DNA of 64,000 nucleotides. Source: Ceratodon purpureus. Lineage: Eukaryota; Streptophyta; Bryopsida; Pseudoditrichales; Ditrichaceae. A program made the position numbers and the translations under genes. The DNA lies in contig CM026429.1 in the NCBI GenBank assembly GCA_014871385.1, forward strand, positions 6,120,283 through 6,184,282, written 5' to 3'. Below are positions 23,816 through 38,817 of the stretch, piece by piece. The notes beneath the pieces were generated by a model. That model worked only from the letters and a program-made list of their open reading frames with translations, did not search any database and was not told the DNA's origin. Numbering within the stretch: the first letter of the stretch is position 1; each line of letters begins with the position of its first letter.

Positions 23816-24718
23816 AAGTGCTTTGCAGATTTTGGTGGTGGTGAAATCATTGTTTACTGCTGGAGTGATCCAAACATGGAAGAAGGCCATTAGTGATGGA
23901 ATGAACAAGCGTTTTAATTACAAATTTTTCAAATTTTTTCTTTATATGGTAGTGTTTTTGAATTTGGTTTTTTGTTTGTTTCATATGAGTAAGTAATATT
24001 GGAGAAATGTTCATATTTGCATGTTTCATACTTGTATTTTTTTCATAAATGAACTAAGTGGAAAGTTATTACCTTCAATTTTACTTTGTGTAGGTTGCTA
24101 GATGATTTGATAGTGTTTCAATTAGGAAGGCCTAATTTTAAGAATTGATCATCTTAAACTATGTGGGTGTTTAATTTGTATAGTTATGCATGTATTTACT
24201 TATTTACTTATTTGTATAGTTATGCATGTATGCACTTATTTACACCAAACAATTAGCAAACAACTTTAGTACCTTGCTTTTAGGATTTGCGCCAACAATA
24301 ATCTTAGGTTTTTTGTGGTCAATGAAAAAATTTAGTTGAATATACAAGACTTTTGCATAGAACAAATTCCTTCTCACATCATAATTAGACACATCATAAT
24401 TAGAGAATTTTTTTCATTTTTTAAATTTAAGCTTAAAAAAAAGGTGAAAATCTACAAGAAAGATTATTGAAATACATATTTTAAAGATAATATGGCCCTA
24501 TTCCACTTATATGATTTTTTTCTTAGCACAATGTCCTTTAATACTTATAAAATCTGTTTTACAAGAAACTAACATCATTTGTAACTTAATTCTAATTAAT
24601 TGGGCCTTGTATACTACAAATCATTGATATTTAGAGAAGTCTAATTTTATTGACCATACTTGGGCAAGCTAAGAATTTTTATTTTATTTTTCCTTTTTAC
24701 TTTTGATTCTATAGATTA
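23816..24718. other. AT-rich stretch, nothing recognised
   Basis: Contains a short local duplication of TTGTATAGTTATGCATGTAT (about 24176-24233) and otherwise no recognisable feature. Confidence 0.4.
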
Positions 24719-25557
24719 TTAATCTCTAAAGCATCAACTCAACAAAAATAATATGATTTAGGGTTTGGTCAAGCTTACTATAAGTCAATTTTTAAAGGAT
24801 GAAGCTGTAATTTTTGACACAGTATAGACAATTTTCATATTTTTCTAACAAGACCATTCATGCTTCAAATTCCTCATACTTTATGAGATGTCTACAGTCA
24901 AAGTTTGAAAATACTATTAGGGCATATTGAAATTTGCCCAAAATTGCAGTACATATGCTCGAAATCTGACCAAAATTAATTAGATCACATAAACTTAAAA
25001 AATCACCAAATTTGTGATTCAATTTTTTTTCAAGTTCTGTTCCCGTCCATGAAAATACAATTTTAAAGCATGATCTCACCACTTGGATTTTAAATCCAAT
25101 GTTTTTCCATATGCCTTTTTTACTATCACAGACCAGCCTTTGGATTTGAATTTCAGAATTCCCCCATATAAAAATCAAGCATTTATTTAGATTTTATAGG
25201 TTGTATGAAGAAAAGAAGTGCATAGACATATTCCTGACCCACCTAGGAACATGAAGTTGATGAGCCTCACATCAAATTTGCTTCTGAAATTGATTTTTTT
25301 GGCTCACTAAACACTTGAAATCCATTTTGCAATAAGGAAAAAAAACTTTTTTCCAACTTAGAACATTATGATCTCACAAAAGGCAAAGAATTTGAATCTA
25401 AGATTTAAGGTATAAATACATGTACAAGTAAGGTACTAGATCTTACGGTTATTTTCCTCCAAAATACATCAAAACTTTAAAACTTACACCTTGTATTGAA
25501 AGACTCTAGTTTTGAGAGTTTTTGGCAATTTTAAGGCCTTTCAACTTTAGGGATTAA
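24719..25557 (+). mobile_element. TTAA-bounded non-autonomous element, copy 6
   Basis: Left end TTAA (24719-24722) then TCTCTAAAGCATCAACTC; right end CAACTTTAGGGA then TTAA (25554-25557). It is 839 bp. The whole length aligns in the same orientation with the copy at 27084, which makes these two a subfamily. Shared landmarks include GGTCAAGCTTACTATAAGTC, GGCATATTGAAATTTGCCC and GATCTTACGGTT. The 106-codon minus-strand frame inside is not shared in open form with the other copy. Confidence 0.8.
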
Positions 25558-27083
25558 TTACGTGATCAAATTTTGTACATGTTATCCAAGTAGTCTTCAA
25601 TAAGATCCTACCACTGAGATTCAAATAAAATTATTTTTTGCTTCTTTCAGTCTTCAACTTCAAAAGGAACAATCTTAAAATAAGTAAAATAGAGCTTTTA
25701 CTAACTTCTTTTTTGTTGATAACTAAGGAATAATCAAATAAATGGGTAATTCCATCTTAACCGTTAAAAAAAAATTGATTCTCATTGGTGGGAATAGGTC
25801 AAGGTCTTTAAGCTTAAGGATACTCATTTAGTTAGATTTAGGTAGTTTTTTTTATTTTTTATTTTTAAAAATAATTCATCAATAAAAGTCCGTTCTTCCT
25901 AATGGTACTTAGTTCTAGCCTAGGTAGTTATAGTGTTCACCTTTGAAGGAAGGCATCAAGGTTAGCATGCACTCTGTAGGTCCTGGTGGCATACTTAGTA
26001 TCACTATCTCCAACGGACACTTAATTCACGCGGGCCTTTGGCTTGAGTTACTTTTTCATCAATAAATTATTTATAAGCGACTTTTTGCCTTCTCTAATGG
26101 CTCTGCCCTGGGTAGGGGACTTCATCATTTAAAGGAGGGCAAGGTTTATGAAAGTGTCTAAATCCCTCCATCGAGGGTGGCTCAAAGAGCCAAAGGCCAT
26201 GTTTGGGAGGGGTACGGTGGGACAAGTTTTTACCCTTATTATTATGCTTAAGTGAGGTCCTACCAATCTCAAGGGGACCTCTTCGCATAAATTTGGGGAC
26301 TCTGGTCTGGAATTTAGAAAAAAAAAAAAACAAACCCACAAGCCGAAAACGGGGAGGGGCACAAAATGGAACCCACCGAACCAGGCAACCGAGCCACGCT
26401 CAATGGGGAGAAATGAAGAGACCCAATTAGGTTTAGCCCCAGGTCAAAATCCTTTCACTCAAAGATGTACAATCTTAGTCCACACCAGCTGCTTGAAAGA
26501 GAAGGAGATGTCTCTTTGATGTGAGAATGAAGAGCAAATGAACTTGGTCTGGACCTACAAATTTCCTTGATAGGTTTGGTGCATATATATGATACTTGTT
26601 TCTGTTGCCAAATGAACTAGACTTGTAAGCACCACTGCCACACAAAGTTCACATATTACTGTGCTACATGCACATAGAATTGGGCTTCAATTGGTTGAGA
26701 TGAGGTTCACTCCCAAAAGTATGGAAGCAACTTGATCATGATTTGTATGGGAAGAAGCTGTGCATTTGGAGTATATGAACCATTCTCAATGTAACCAATA
26801 ATTTCTGACACTAAACAATGACAACCTACATGAGTTTCTCTTGTTTGAATGGCTATTTTATTTGGTTTTGTTGTTAGTTTTTACTTCCAAAAAATAATAC
26901 TCTTAATTCATGCTGGAATGTCAGGTAGAGGCAAAATGACTTCATGTTTTCATTTGTCATAGATATTTTTTTACACTATTTCTAAATCAATAAGTTTGTT
27001 GATCATAATTTGATATGTGAGTTGATCCACCGATACATTAAAAATAGAAGATATGAGAAGTCAATTGCTCTATAAAAATATGT
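25558..27083. other. Intergenic stretch between two related elements
   Basis: AT-rich at both sides, with a GC-richer island at about 25900-26450 that has overlapping short frames on both strands and an A-run. This could be another MITE, but I found no matching ends. No gene recognised. Confidence 0.4.
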
Positions 27084-27928
27084 TTAACCCTAAAGCATCA
27101 TCTCAACATAAATGATACGGTTTAGGATCCGGTCAAGCTCCCCATAAGTCATTTTTTATAGAATGAAGCTGTAATTTTGGCACAATATAAACAGTTATCG
27201 TATCTTTGTAATAAGACCATTCATGCTTCAAAATTCCTCATATTTTAGGAGATATCCGCAGTCAAAGTTTGAAAACACTATTAGGGCATACTAAAATCTG
27301 CCCAAAACTGTAGCATATGCTCAAAATCTGCCCAAAATTAATTAGATCACAAAAACTTCAAAAATTCACCAAAATTTGAGATTTTACTTTTTTCAAGTTT
27401 TGTTCTTTGAACATGTAAATAAAATCTGAAGGCATCTCACTGCTTGGATTTTCAATCCAATATTTTTATATATGCCTTGTTTACTATCATAGACTGACCT
27501 CTATATTTGAATTTCAACATACCTCCATGTGGAAAATGATGCATTTCTTTAGGTTTAGTAGGTCGTATGAGGAAAAGGAGTGCGTGGATATATTTGTAAC
27601 ACGTCTAGGAACAAGAATTTGAAGAGCCTCACATCAAATTTGTTTTTGAAATTGGTATTTTTGGCTCACAAAACACTTGAAAGTTTGGAACCCATTTTGC
27701 AACAAGGGAAAAAATCTTTTTTTTCAACTTTGAACATTATGATCTCACAAACGGCAAGGAGTTTGAATCTAAGATTTGGGGTACATATACATGTCCAGGT
27801 AAGGTACTAGATCCAACAATTATATTCTCTCAAAATACATCAAAACTCAAAAATTTACACCTTGAATTGAAAAAGTCTAGTTTTGAGGGTTTTTGGCAGT
27901 TTTAAGGCCTTCGAACTTTACGGGTTAA
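27084..27928 (+). mobile_element. TTAA-bounded non-autonomous element, copy 7
   Basis: Left end TTAA (27084-27087) then CCCTAAAGCATCATCTC; right end CGAACTTTACGGG then TTAA (27925-27928). It is 845 bp and collinear with the copy at 24719, including the shared block CAAAGTTTGAAAACACTATT. The left end begins CCCTA, close to the classical piggyBac terminus. Non-coding. Confidence 0.8.
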
Positions 27929-28269
27929 GGTCATGTGTTTTATTGTACTGGAAAATGCTATTCTAATTCTCAAAAACCCCCACCTTAGAACAACCGTCCT
28001 TTAGGGGCTAACATTCCCTACACCACCTCCTTTCATGTTCTATTTCCTTTTAATTATTATTTTTCCAAGCACATGCAAACACTTAATTCTAGAGGTTCTC
28101 TCCCATTCCATACATAATTTCTTAAAAAATTGCAATTTTCCTTTTAGGCTCTCTTGGGGGTCTTGAATCTACTTTGGCAACTTGGCTTTCACTTCAAATA
28201 CCAATGCCTTGGTAAAAACTAACCCTCTAGGTTCAAACTCCAGCCCCTCTCATCTTATTTAAAAAAAAT

Positions 28270-28400
28270 TAATTATTTTTTGACACAAGTCTCTGGTATA
28301 TTCAGATTTTATTACTATTTTTCAACACAAGTCTCAGGGATATTCAGATTTTATTATTATTTTTTGACACAAGTAAGCCCCTAGCATATTCAGATTCAGT
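28270..28400. repeat. Tandem repeat, about three units of 46-50 bp
   Basis: The unit contains TTTTTGACACAAGTCTC, then GGTATATTCAGATTTTATT. Three diverging units run from about 28270 to 28400. A further single TTTTTGACACAAGTGAC occurs at 29428. Non-coding. Confidence 0.7.
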
Positions 28401-28943
28401 GACTGATTCCCCTTGTCCTGACTCCTCACCAGATTGGCAAACCCTCTGATTGTGGTTTTGAACTTTTAAAGCCTGAAACAGGTGCGGAACTTGGAACCTG
28501 TTTGAGGTGTCACCACAATAAGACCCACTAACCCACCAACATAGCAAAGTGACATGCGGTGGGCATGAAAAACTGCCTTGTTTCTTGAGCACTACAGAGC
28601 TCATGAACCTGCCCAATTGGCCATTTCAAGCCATCTCCCCAATGTGGGGATGCTTGCAAATATCTCTTGCTTAATTAGACCTGGATGGTACTCTAAGTAA
28701 CTTGCTTTGACCCACAGAATCTTTCTTAATTAACATATTTTTATAATTTTATACCACTAAACTATTGGTGTCCAAATTCAGAGGTGCTGAGGTGTTATGG
28801 GGATTGCCAATTACTATGATTGTCAATTTGTGTAATATTGTATCATATTCCTACCATTTGATTATGGTTTTAATCCTTTGGACAAGGACCCATCAGTTTC
28901 ATGCCTTGCTGGTTCTGAGGTGCTCACTGCTCAGCTACAACTA

Positions 28944-29362
28944 AGGTAGACGACCTGTTTCCGATCACCTTAAGCAATTTAACATACTTCCGATGAAGTG
29001 ATGAACACGCAAATGATTTTGGAGCGTAGGGAAATAGATTTGAGGAAGATCATATATTTTTGAACAAATTTTGGAGCAATGTTGAATTTACTATGAATTT
29101 TCAAAGTGAAGATTCTCTCCAACCCATTCTTGCTATATAGGCTGATCTATTTCCAAGAACTGAAAAACTTCATTCCAATACTAGTGCAAGAACACATGAT
29201 ATCCAAAAATCAAACTTTCTTCCAATTGGAAGTGAACACTTGTGAACTTTATACTATATCGCCATTTACAAATGAATTTGAAAATAATGCGAGCCTATGG
29301 TTGGAAATAGGTCGGCCTATACTACGTTATTGGGGGCCTGATCAGAAACAGGTCGTCTACCT
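28944..29362. mobile_element. TA-flanked MITE, AGGTAGA-end group (member B)
   Basis: The left end AGGTAGACGACCTGTTTC and its reverse complement at the right end (GAAACAGGTCGTCTACCT) pair over about 24 bases; TA flanks at 28942-28943 and 29363-29364. It is 419 bp. The 93-codon frame within is not recognisable and probably incidental. Confidence 0.8.
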
Positions 29363-29759
29363 TAACTCCGGTGTTGCCCTGGGCTGAACTTTCTAGTGTT
29401 TTAAAAACAATTAAACCTAAAATTAATATTTTTGACACAAGTGACACTTTATTCAATGCAAAAGACGCCGGGAAATTGCTAAGGGATCCTTGGACTTTGA
29501 AGAATTTTTGTTTCTGGTTTTTTTGAAATGCTTACTAGTATTATTTGTTGGTGGTTTCATGAAATGAACTTAGCATTATTTAGATGGTGAGGCCTGTTCC
29601 ATGTCCACAGTAGTCCATCAGGAATCAGAGAATCAGAATTTTAGGTCTATTTATATATTTAATTTGAATATTGTAAGTTCAGTAAAAGGTGAAGGGGTGG
29701 AGTGGGGATAAAATAAATTGTGATTGATATTTACAAGTCTTTATTTATTATCATATTTT

Positions 29760-29940
29760 TTCGCTTTTTTTTTGGGAATTCACATATTACTTTTCGCAAT
29801 CCATGGCTAAGCGGACGAGTTGCTTTTCGCAACCCATCGCCGGGGTTATCCATCCGGTACACGTGAGATTTTACGGCCGATTGGAATCGAACCACCAACC
29901 CCTAGCACCCCGGCAACAACCGAGGGTACCCAAGTCCATC
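29760..29940 (-). mobile_element. Possible tRNA-derived retroposon (reverse)
   Basis: On the minus strand a box-B-like GGTTCGATTCC lies near 29890, preceded by GC-rich sequence, and the element ends in an A-run (plus-strand T/A-rich at about 29760-29780). Internally GCGAAAAGCAACTCG and GCGAAAAGTAATATG form a short repeat. No box A or target duplication could be fixed, so the SINE assignment is tentative. Confidence 0.4.
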
Positions 29941-30135
29941 ATCTAGTAGTTTAAGGTCATTTTGGACCTGATTTTTCCGCTTTTTAACTTTACAACTCTC
30001 ATTCCTTGATGACCAAACTCATTTTTTGATACAATGATATGTAGTTTCTTTCCTTACAAGTCTTGTCTCTCCATTGAATAATAGGGAATAAAAGATTACT
30101 AGAGTCTAATCACATATTTTTATTCACTTTTTTCA

Positions 30136-31066
30136 TTAACCCCTAAATGCACTGGCGACCAAAATGTGGTCGCAGCCTATTTTGGGCAGGCTGCTATGCC
30201 TTCAAAAATAACTATTAAGTTTTGAGATTTTGTATGTAGATTCCTTAAGTCATTACGTACATGTCAAGCTTTGTTTCATATGATTCTGATATGTAATGCA
30301 AAAGTTATGAAGGATTAAAGGTTCAAAATCTCAACGCGGGCAGCATATAAAAAACTCAAATCTTTTTCTAAAAAATAAATTAAAATATCATCATTTTCCA
30401 CTGATTTGTATGCACATAGGAAGCTTTGAGCCATGCCAATCCAATATGTGAGGTAAGAGATATGAGAAGTCATATTATGCGGGCAGTTCGGTCAACTCTT
30501 CATCAAAAATAACTTCAACTATTGATTTTGAACTCGATTTTAGCAATTTTTCAAAATTAAAAATTGGAAAAGTTTTTGGTTACTTGTTACATCATCTTCA
30601 CCGTTGGAACTGACAATATCTATTTTCATGTGGACAAAATTAGTAGTTTAGTTTTTTTCCGTCTATTTTACATCTTATTTTTATTATTTATGGTTTGAAG
30701 ATGAAAATCAAGGTTTAATGTTTTGAATTTTTTTGTGAAGAATCTCAAGTCATTTTTTAAATAGAATATGCAATTGCCCATTCTAAAATTCTAAAGCATA
30801 TTTTCTGAAAATTCGTTGAAGACAAGATTTTAGTTTTTTGAAGGATTGGAAATAACTTGTCTTGGAAGTTTAACCAACATGATCTTGTGATTGGTTTGGT
30901 TTTTGACTCTAAGAATTTCAGAAATAACTTTTTGATGAGTTATTTATAAGATCCTACGGTTGAAATTGCAAAAGAATGTTATGAAATTAATAAAATCAGC
31001 TTGCTTTACAAAGTGGTATCAAAAGACAGTTTGAGCCTGAAATTTTCAAGAGCATTTAGGGGTTAA
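30136..31066 (+). mobile_element. TTAA-bounded non-autonomous element, copy 8
   Basis: The best-preserved copy: TTAA (30136-30139) then CCCCTAAATGC, and GCATTTAGGGG then TTAA (31063-31066). The 11-base ends are perfect inverted repeats. It is 931 bp and aligns in reverse complement with the copy at 4845. It carries a near-palindromic block with GACCAAAATGTGGTC close to the left end and the family motif GATCCTACGGTTG near 30950. No open frame of note. Confidence 0.85.
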
Positions 31067-32738
31067 ACTCGTCAGTTGTCTGAATTTGTTTCTTCCAACA
31101 CTTATGAGTTTTGGAAATTTTATAAACCAAATATTTCATTGATCATCAAAGTTTTAAATCTACGTGATGTTTCACATAAATGTAAGTCTAAGGCCTACAC
31201 ATGCCAAGCAAGACTCCAACTATATTTTTTATTCATCAAAGGAAAAAAAAGGAGCTTCAACCCAACTTTTCCTTGGTCAAAACCCAAAAACTACTACAGG
31301 TACGAAGCCTATCCACCAATGAGAATGCTCCATTTTCTTGGGCAGTACCCAAATATTTTTCAGTGTAAACAGGGCCTCCTAGACTCAAGCATAGGGCAAT
31401 GAGCACTGTGTTTTGCGCCAACATTTTTCAGCCTAGATTAATGAAAGCTGCATGCAGAGACTATTGATTCCCTGGTAAAAGAATAGCAGCGTGCAGCAAT
31501 GCAGCCTTTGACTGTGTGGACAATGGAAGCCCAGACTGCCCAGAGTGCCATCCAAGGGCAGAGGGTCCAATGATCTCAATTGCTTGATGCCAGGGTAAAG
31601 TGTTTTGTGTCATGTGAATTTAATTTACCACGACCCGCCGGAATGACTCAGAATATCCAGATATACGTTACTACAAGATAGTGACCATGGAATATCTTGC
31701 ACCAGGAGGTAGAGGTGACCCTCGTTTGAAGTTACCATATCATTGCCGTGGAATAAAGTACCATTTTGTGTAAGCAAAAAGAAAAGAGGAAGACGAGAAC
31801 TTGGGGAAGGGAGAGGGGCCATTGAATTGTTTACGTAGTTGTGTATGAAGACAAAAGGACTTCTGAGCATCTGATTTTTTTGATTACGGCCACCACATGG
31901 CACTTGTAGGTGTAAAGATTTTCCCTGCTGCTTGCAAAAAGCTGCTCGGTTTGCTTTGTCAACACTAATATCAGGGGCATATATTCAGGAATCAGTAGCA
32001 CCATCGTAGTGCCTGCTTTCTACGATACTGCATGGGGCTGTGAATTCATCAAAGCATGAACAAGTTATACTAAAGTCGTGAAAATGCCAAGCTTGTACTA
32101 CCAAATGGAAAAAATGAAATGACTGGTCAGTACTAATGAGACAATCAATGTATCTACACACACAATACTTTCACAGCAAAACAACAGAAGCTACACTGCT
32201 ACAGTTCCCTATTGTGAGTTACATTGAAACTATTCACCCAAAATGGATTCCTCTCATAAGACAAGCATGTACCTGTAGGGCTAAAGATGGGGGAGTTCCT
32301 TCTATAACCGGCTCGACATTATTTATTTTCCGATGACCATGTTCCTTCAACCTCCCTCAGGCATTCCTTCATACATGTTGATGGATGGATGGACACAATT
32401 CAACAACCTGGAGTTCTATTCTGATTCCACTTGAAGTAAAAGACAAAGTAGGGTCACTGACCCCAAAGCCTCTAATTGCTGTAGTGGCCACTACTCCGCC
32501 CCTGGTCACTGGACCTCCATCTCGTCAATGGTGTTGTACTCTGCGCAACCCCAGCTTCCATGAAAATAAAAAAAAAAAAAAAGAACCTGCCCAAGAGTAC
32601 TTTTCAGGCCTGGCACCTTCATTTCTACTAGAAATAATCTTCATTGATTGAAAATACCACTTCAATTCAAAAACCCACATTGTTTGAGCAAAATTACAAC
32701 CAATATTGTTTGACAATGTAAGTCACAACATACCACTA
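31067..32738. other. Intergenic stretch, no supported gene
   Basis: Several 60-108 codon frames on both strands without recognisable motifs. A run of about 14 A's is at 32569. No repeat ends were identified. Confidence 0.4.
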
Positions 32739-32870
32739 GTGGAAACCATGCCCGCAATAACCATAACATGTAACTAGGATCATGACCATTATAACCAAAT
32801 TTCCCATAGTTTGGTCAGAATTATCATGATCCTTGTCACTTGTTCGGGTCATTACAAGCATGGTTTCCAC
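32739..32870. mobile_element. TA-flanked foldback element, 132 bp
   Basis: The whole element folds on itself: the ends are GTGGAAACCATGC and its exact complement, and further inside GGATCATGA/TCATGATCC and AACCAAA/TTTGGT pair. TA flanks at 32737-32738 and 32871-32872. The right TA is also the left TA of the next MITE, so two insertions abut at one dinucleotide. Confidence 0.75.
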
Positions 32871-32872
32871 TA

Positions 32873-33217
32873 AGGTAGAGATGGGTATTCCCGTCAGGGT
32901 TCTAATTCCGTGGCCTATCAGTGCACCAATATCTGAGCAGACAGCACCTGACTACCACACTCAGCAGATTCTATAACAACTTATCATGTTCTCCATGCAA
33001 GAATCTTTGTATTGCATATACCTACTCACCGAAATAGTGGTCTACAATGTTGCACTTCAAAAATTCATGAAAATTTGATAAATTTTGAAAAAAATAAAAA
33101 AAAATCAGATTTGTGATTTTCGACCTAACTTCTATTTGTATAAATTTTATCCCCATAGTTTTCTCAATCCCAAATATGCTGAATGGCTTAAACTGACGGG
33201 AATACCCATCTCTACCT
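32873..33217. mobile_element. TA-flanked MITE, AGGTAGA-end group (member C, copy 1)
   Basis: A 345-bp element with about 25-bp near-perfect ends (AGGTAGAGATGGGTATTCCC and complement), TA at 32871-32872 and 33218-33219. It is collinear with the copy at 50216 over its entire length (shared GAGCAGACAGCACCTGACTA, CATGTTCTCCATGCAAGAAT, CCAAATATGCTGAATGGC). Confidence 0.9.
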
Positions 33218-35702
33218 TAGTATACCTTTGTAAATCACGCATGACCATACATACCAAAAACCCACATCATTTGAGATCGTAAGTACATTCACCGTAGACT
33301 CACTCTGCAAATTAAGAGTCACACTATTTCATAACCCACACTAAGTAAAATCAAAATATGTATGCAAAAAAGCAACAACACATTACTCGACAACCCGCAC
33401 TAACTAGAGTTAAAAAGCGTACTTGCCTGCACCGCGAAAAAGTGACAAAAGTGGAGCCCCCTACACTGTTTGTCACGGAACTCAAAACCAAAAAAAACCA
33501 CTGTAGCTCTAATTCCAAGCCCAAAACACATCCCTCAACTGACCAAAAAATTAAAAAAATTGGGAGGGAGGGAGTCACCATATGGAATCCACATCATGCG
33601 CTCATGCCAAAACACCCCCCTCTTTAAGGATCCTCCACGTTCCCTCCCATGACCTGTTCCCTTCCGACACCCCCCAAGATCCCCCCCATGCCTCCTGGTT
33701 CCCCTTGTTCCCTACACCCCCCACCGCCTACCCCCAGTCACCACCCCACTCGTTACCAAACACACCACCGGGTATCGCCCGTCGCCCGAATAATAACCGT
33801 CTGTACCCGGTAGCCGTCCCTCTCCCGTTGCTAGATTCTCCCCTTCCCAGGTACTCGCTCCGGAGTACTGTAGCGTTTAGTCATTTGCTGCACTTTCCCT
33901 GCAAACTGCTACTCCTTTTTCAACCATTATTTTTTCCTGCCCTTGGTTTTCTCTTCGGAGAATTTTACGCATTTTTGGAGGATTTTTTAAGGATTTTTTT
34001 GAGTTTTTTTTGAGTTTTTTGGAGTTTTTTTTTTTGGGAGTTGTTTTTGGTGCAGTTTCGGAGGAGTCCTGCAGAGGCGGAGTCGGCCTCGGCCTCCTTT
34101 TCGTTGCTGCGATGTAGAGCCACACGTGAGACGGAGTGCGCCCATGGATCACACGGCTCCTCTGCTTTCCTGTCGACCAACAACGGGAATCCTCCCTGTC
34201 GCTCGTCACTTCATGAGTTTTCTTGAGATCTAGAGTTCTAGATTTCGAAGCTTCTGAGTTTCGGAGTTTTTGTGTTCTAGAGCCAGCCGATGCAGACGAC
34301 GATGCAGAGAACTGGGAGGGTGATACTTTAAGCTAGAATCTTTCTGGCTTCAGTCGAAGTTAAGTTAGACTTCGAGGACTGGAACAGAATCATCGATATC
34401 AGGCTACTGAGTTGGGACTTGGTGTACGTGTTGGTGTTGCAGATTCAGCTTTGGGCCTGCTAGCTGCTGTTGCAGATCCTCTTTCTAGAGTTTTCTGCCG
34501 AGGAGGTGGTGTTGTTTGGCGGATGTTGAGGACGTTAGATTGGTCAGGACTCAGGAGTTTAACTTTTTTTTTTTCCTCCGGTTTTTTGGTTCTGGTGTTT
34601 CTAGCTGTGACGAGTTCCATCTCTCTGGTTTGAAGGAGTTGAGATTCTCGATTAGCGGGTTGGTTTGTTGGTTGGGTGAAGAGGTGGTTGGGAGGAGGTA
34701 TGGGGGAGGGTGTGGAATGCCGCATTCTCGTTGCGTTGCAACTGTAGCTATCGGATGTAGGTACGAAGTGGAGGGTGGATCGAAGTGCGCTTGGGTCATC
34801 GCGCGTTGACAGCGAACTAGCCCCGGTAGCAACTCGTAGAGGTCAGGTTCGGTTACTTAGTGGTTATGTAGTGGAGCTTGTTTCGTTAAAGGATCGTCTT
34901 ATCTGAGTTTCGAGATCTTCTCGTCGGCGGAGAGTTGACGTGAAGGCAAGTGTGGCGGCATTCCTCGTCGCGAGTTGTGCGGTGCCCTGATCTCTCGAGC
35001 TTACTCTTCGTGCCGGGAATTTTTTAGCAACTGCGGATTTAATCTTTGGGAAGCAGGTCACTATTCATCGGAGCACTCCTGGGATTGCGCTGCCGGTAGA
35101 TGTAGCAGAAAAGCGTGTCGAGCACACGCACCGGCCGGTATAATTTCAGTTTGGAGTCACGTCAAGATTCATCAGCTCTCCAAGGCTTGCAGTAGATCGG
35201 TCAGCGTGAGCGAGGCTAAGGTGTAGAATTTGTTCCACAGTGGAAGTTGAAGGTTGGGCAGCAGGTGGGGCCAATTCCGGAACGATGAGCATTGGGGCGG
35301 AAGTTGTCGGCGGCACGGCTAGCTCGTGAGTGATTCTCCACCATGACACTTCGCGCTAGCCGAAGCCACTTCGCATTTGAACCCAAACTCGTCGGCTTGG
35401 GTGGTTCCTGGGAGGATAACCGCGGTTGCTTCTCCTCGGCCGGCCTTGCTCGCCTTGCGTCCCACATCGCTGCGTGGAATCGTTGGCTCAGCGATGAAAC
35501 CGTGGGAGACACACGCACCCTCATCGCTGTTTACCATGGCCATCTTCCGACGCACGAGAGATCTGGCTGCGCAGTCTCAGAGTATAATACACACACAAGT
35601 TTTTTGCTGTAAGTGAAAGTTGAGTGGAGACCTCGAGTTTCTGGAAGCTTTGGTTTGCCGATCAATGCGAGCTTGCTCTAGGTCGACTACAGATTGGACG
35701 AG
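33218..35702 (+). promoter_or_regulatory. Upstream region and probable 5' leader of the SnRK1 gene
   Basis: Composition shifts from AT-rich to mixed: a C-rich patch (33.6-33.85 kb), T-rich runs with GAGTTTTTT units (33.98-34.04 kb), then GC-richer sequence up to the start codon. Many short frames exist on both strands, none convincing. A long 5' leader, possibly with an intron, would explain the gene-like composition of 34.3-35.7 kb; the transcription start cannot be placed from sequence alone. Confidence 0.4.

Positions 35703-38817
<3,115 letters not shown>

Noticed and set aside
33582-34832. Pro/Ser/Thr-rich frames on both strands upstream of SnRK1
   Set aside because: Low-complexity C- and T-rich sequence with overlapping opposite frames, no domain and no splice support; more likely promoter and 5' leader.
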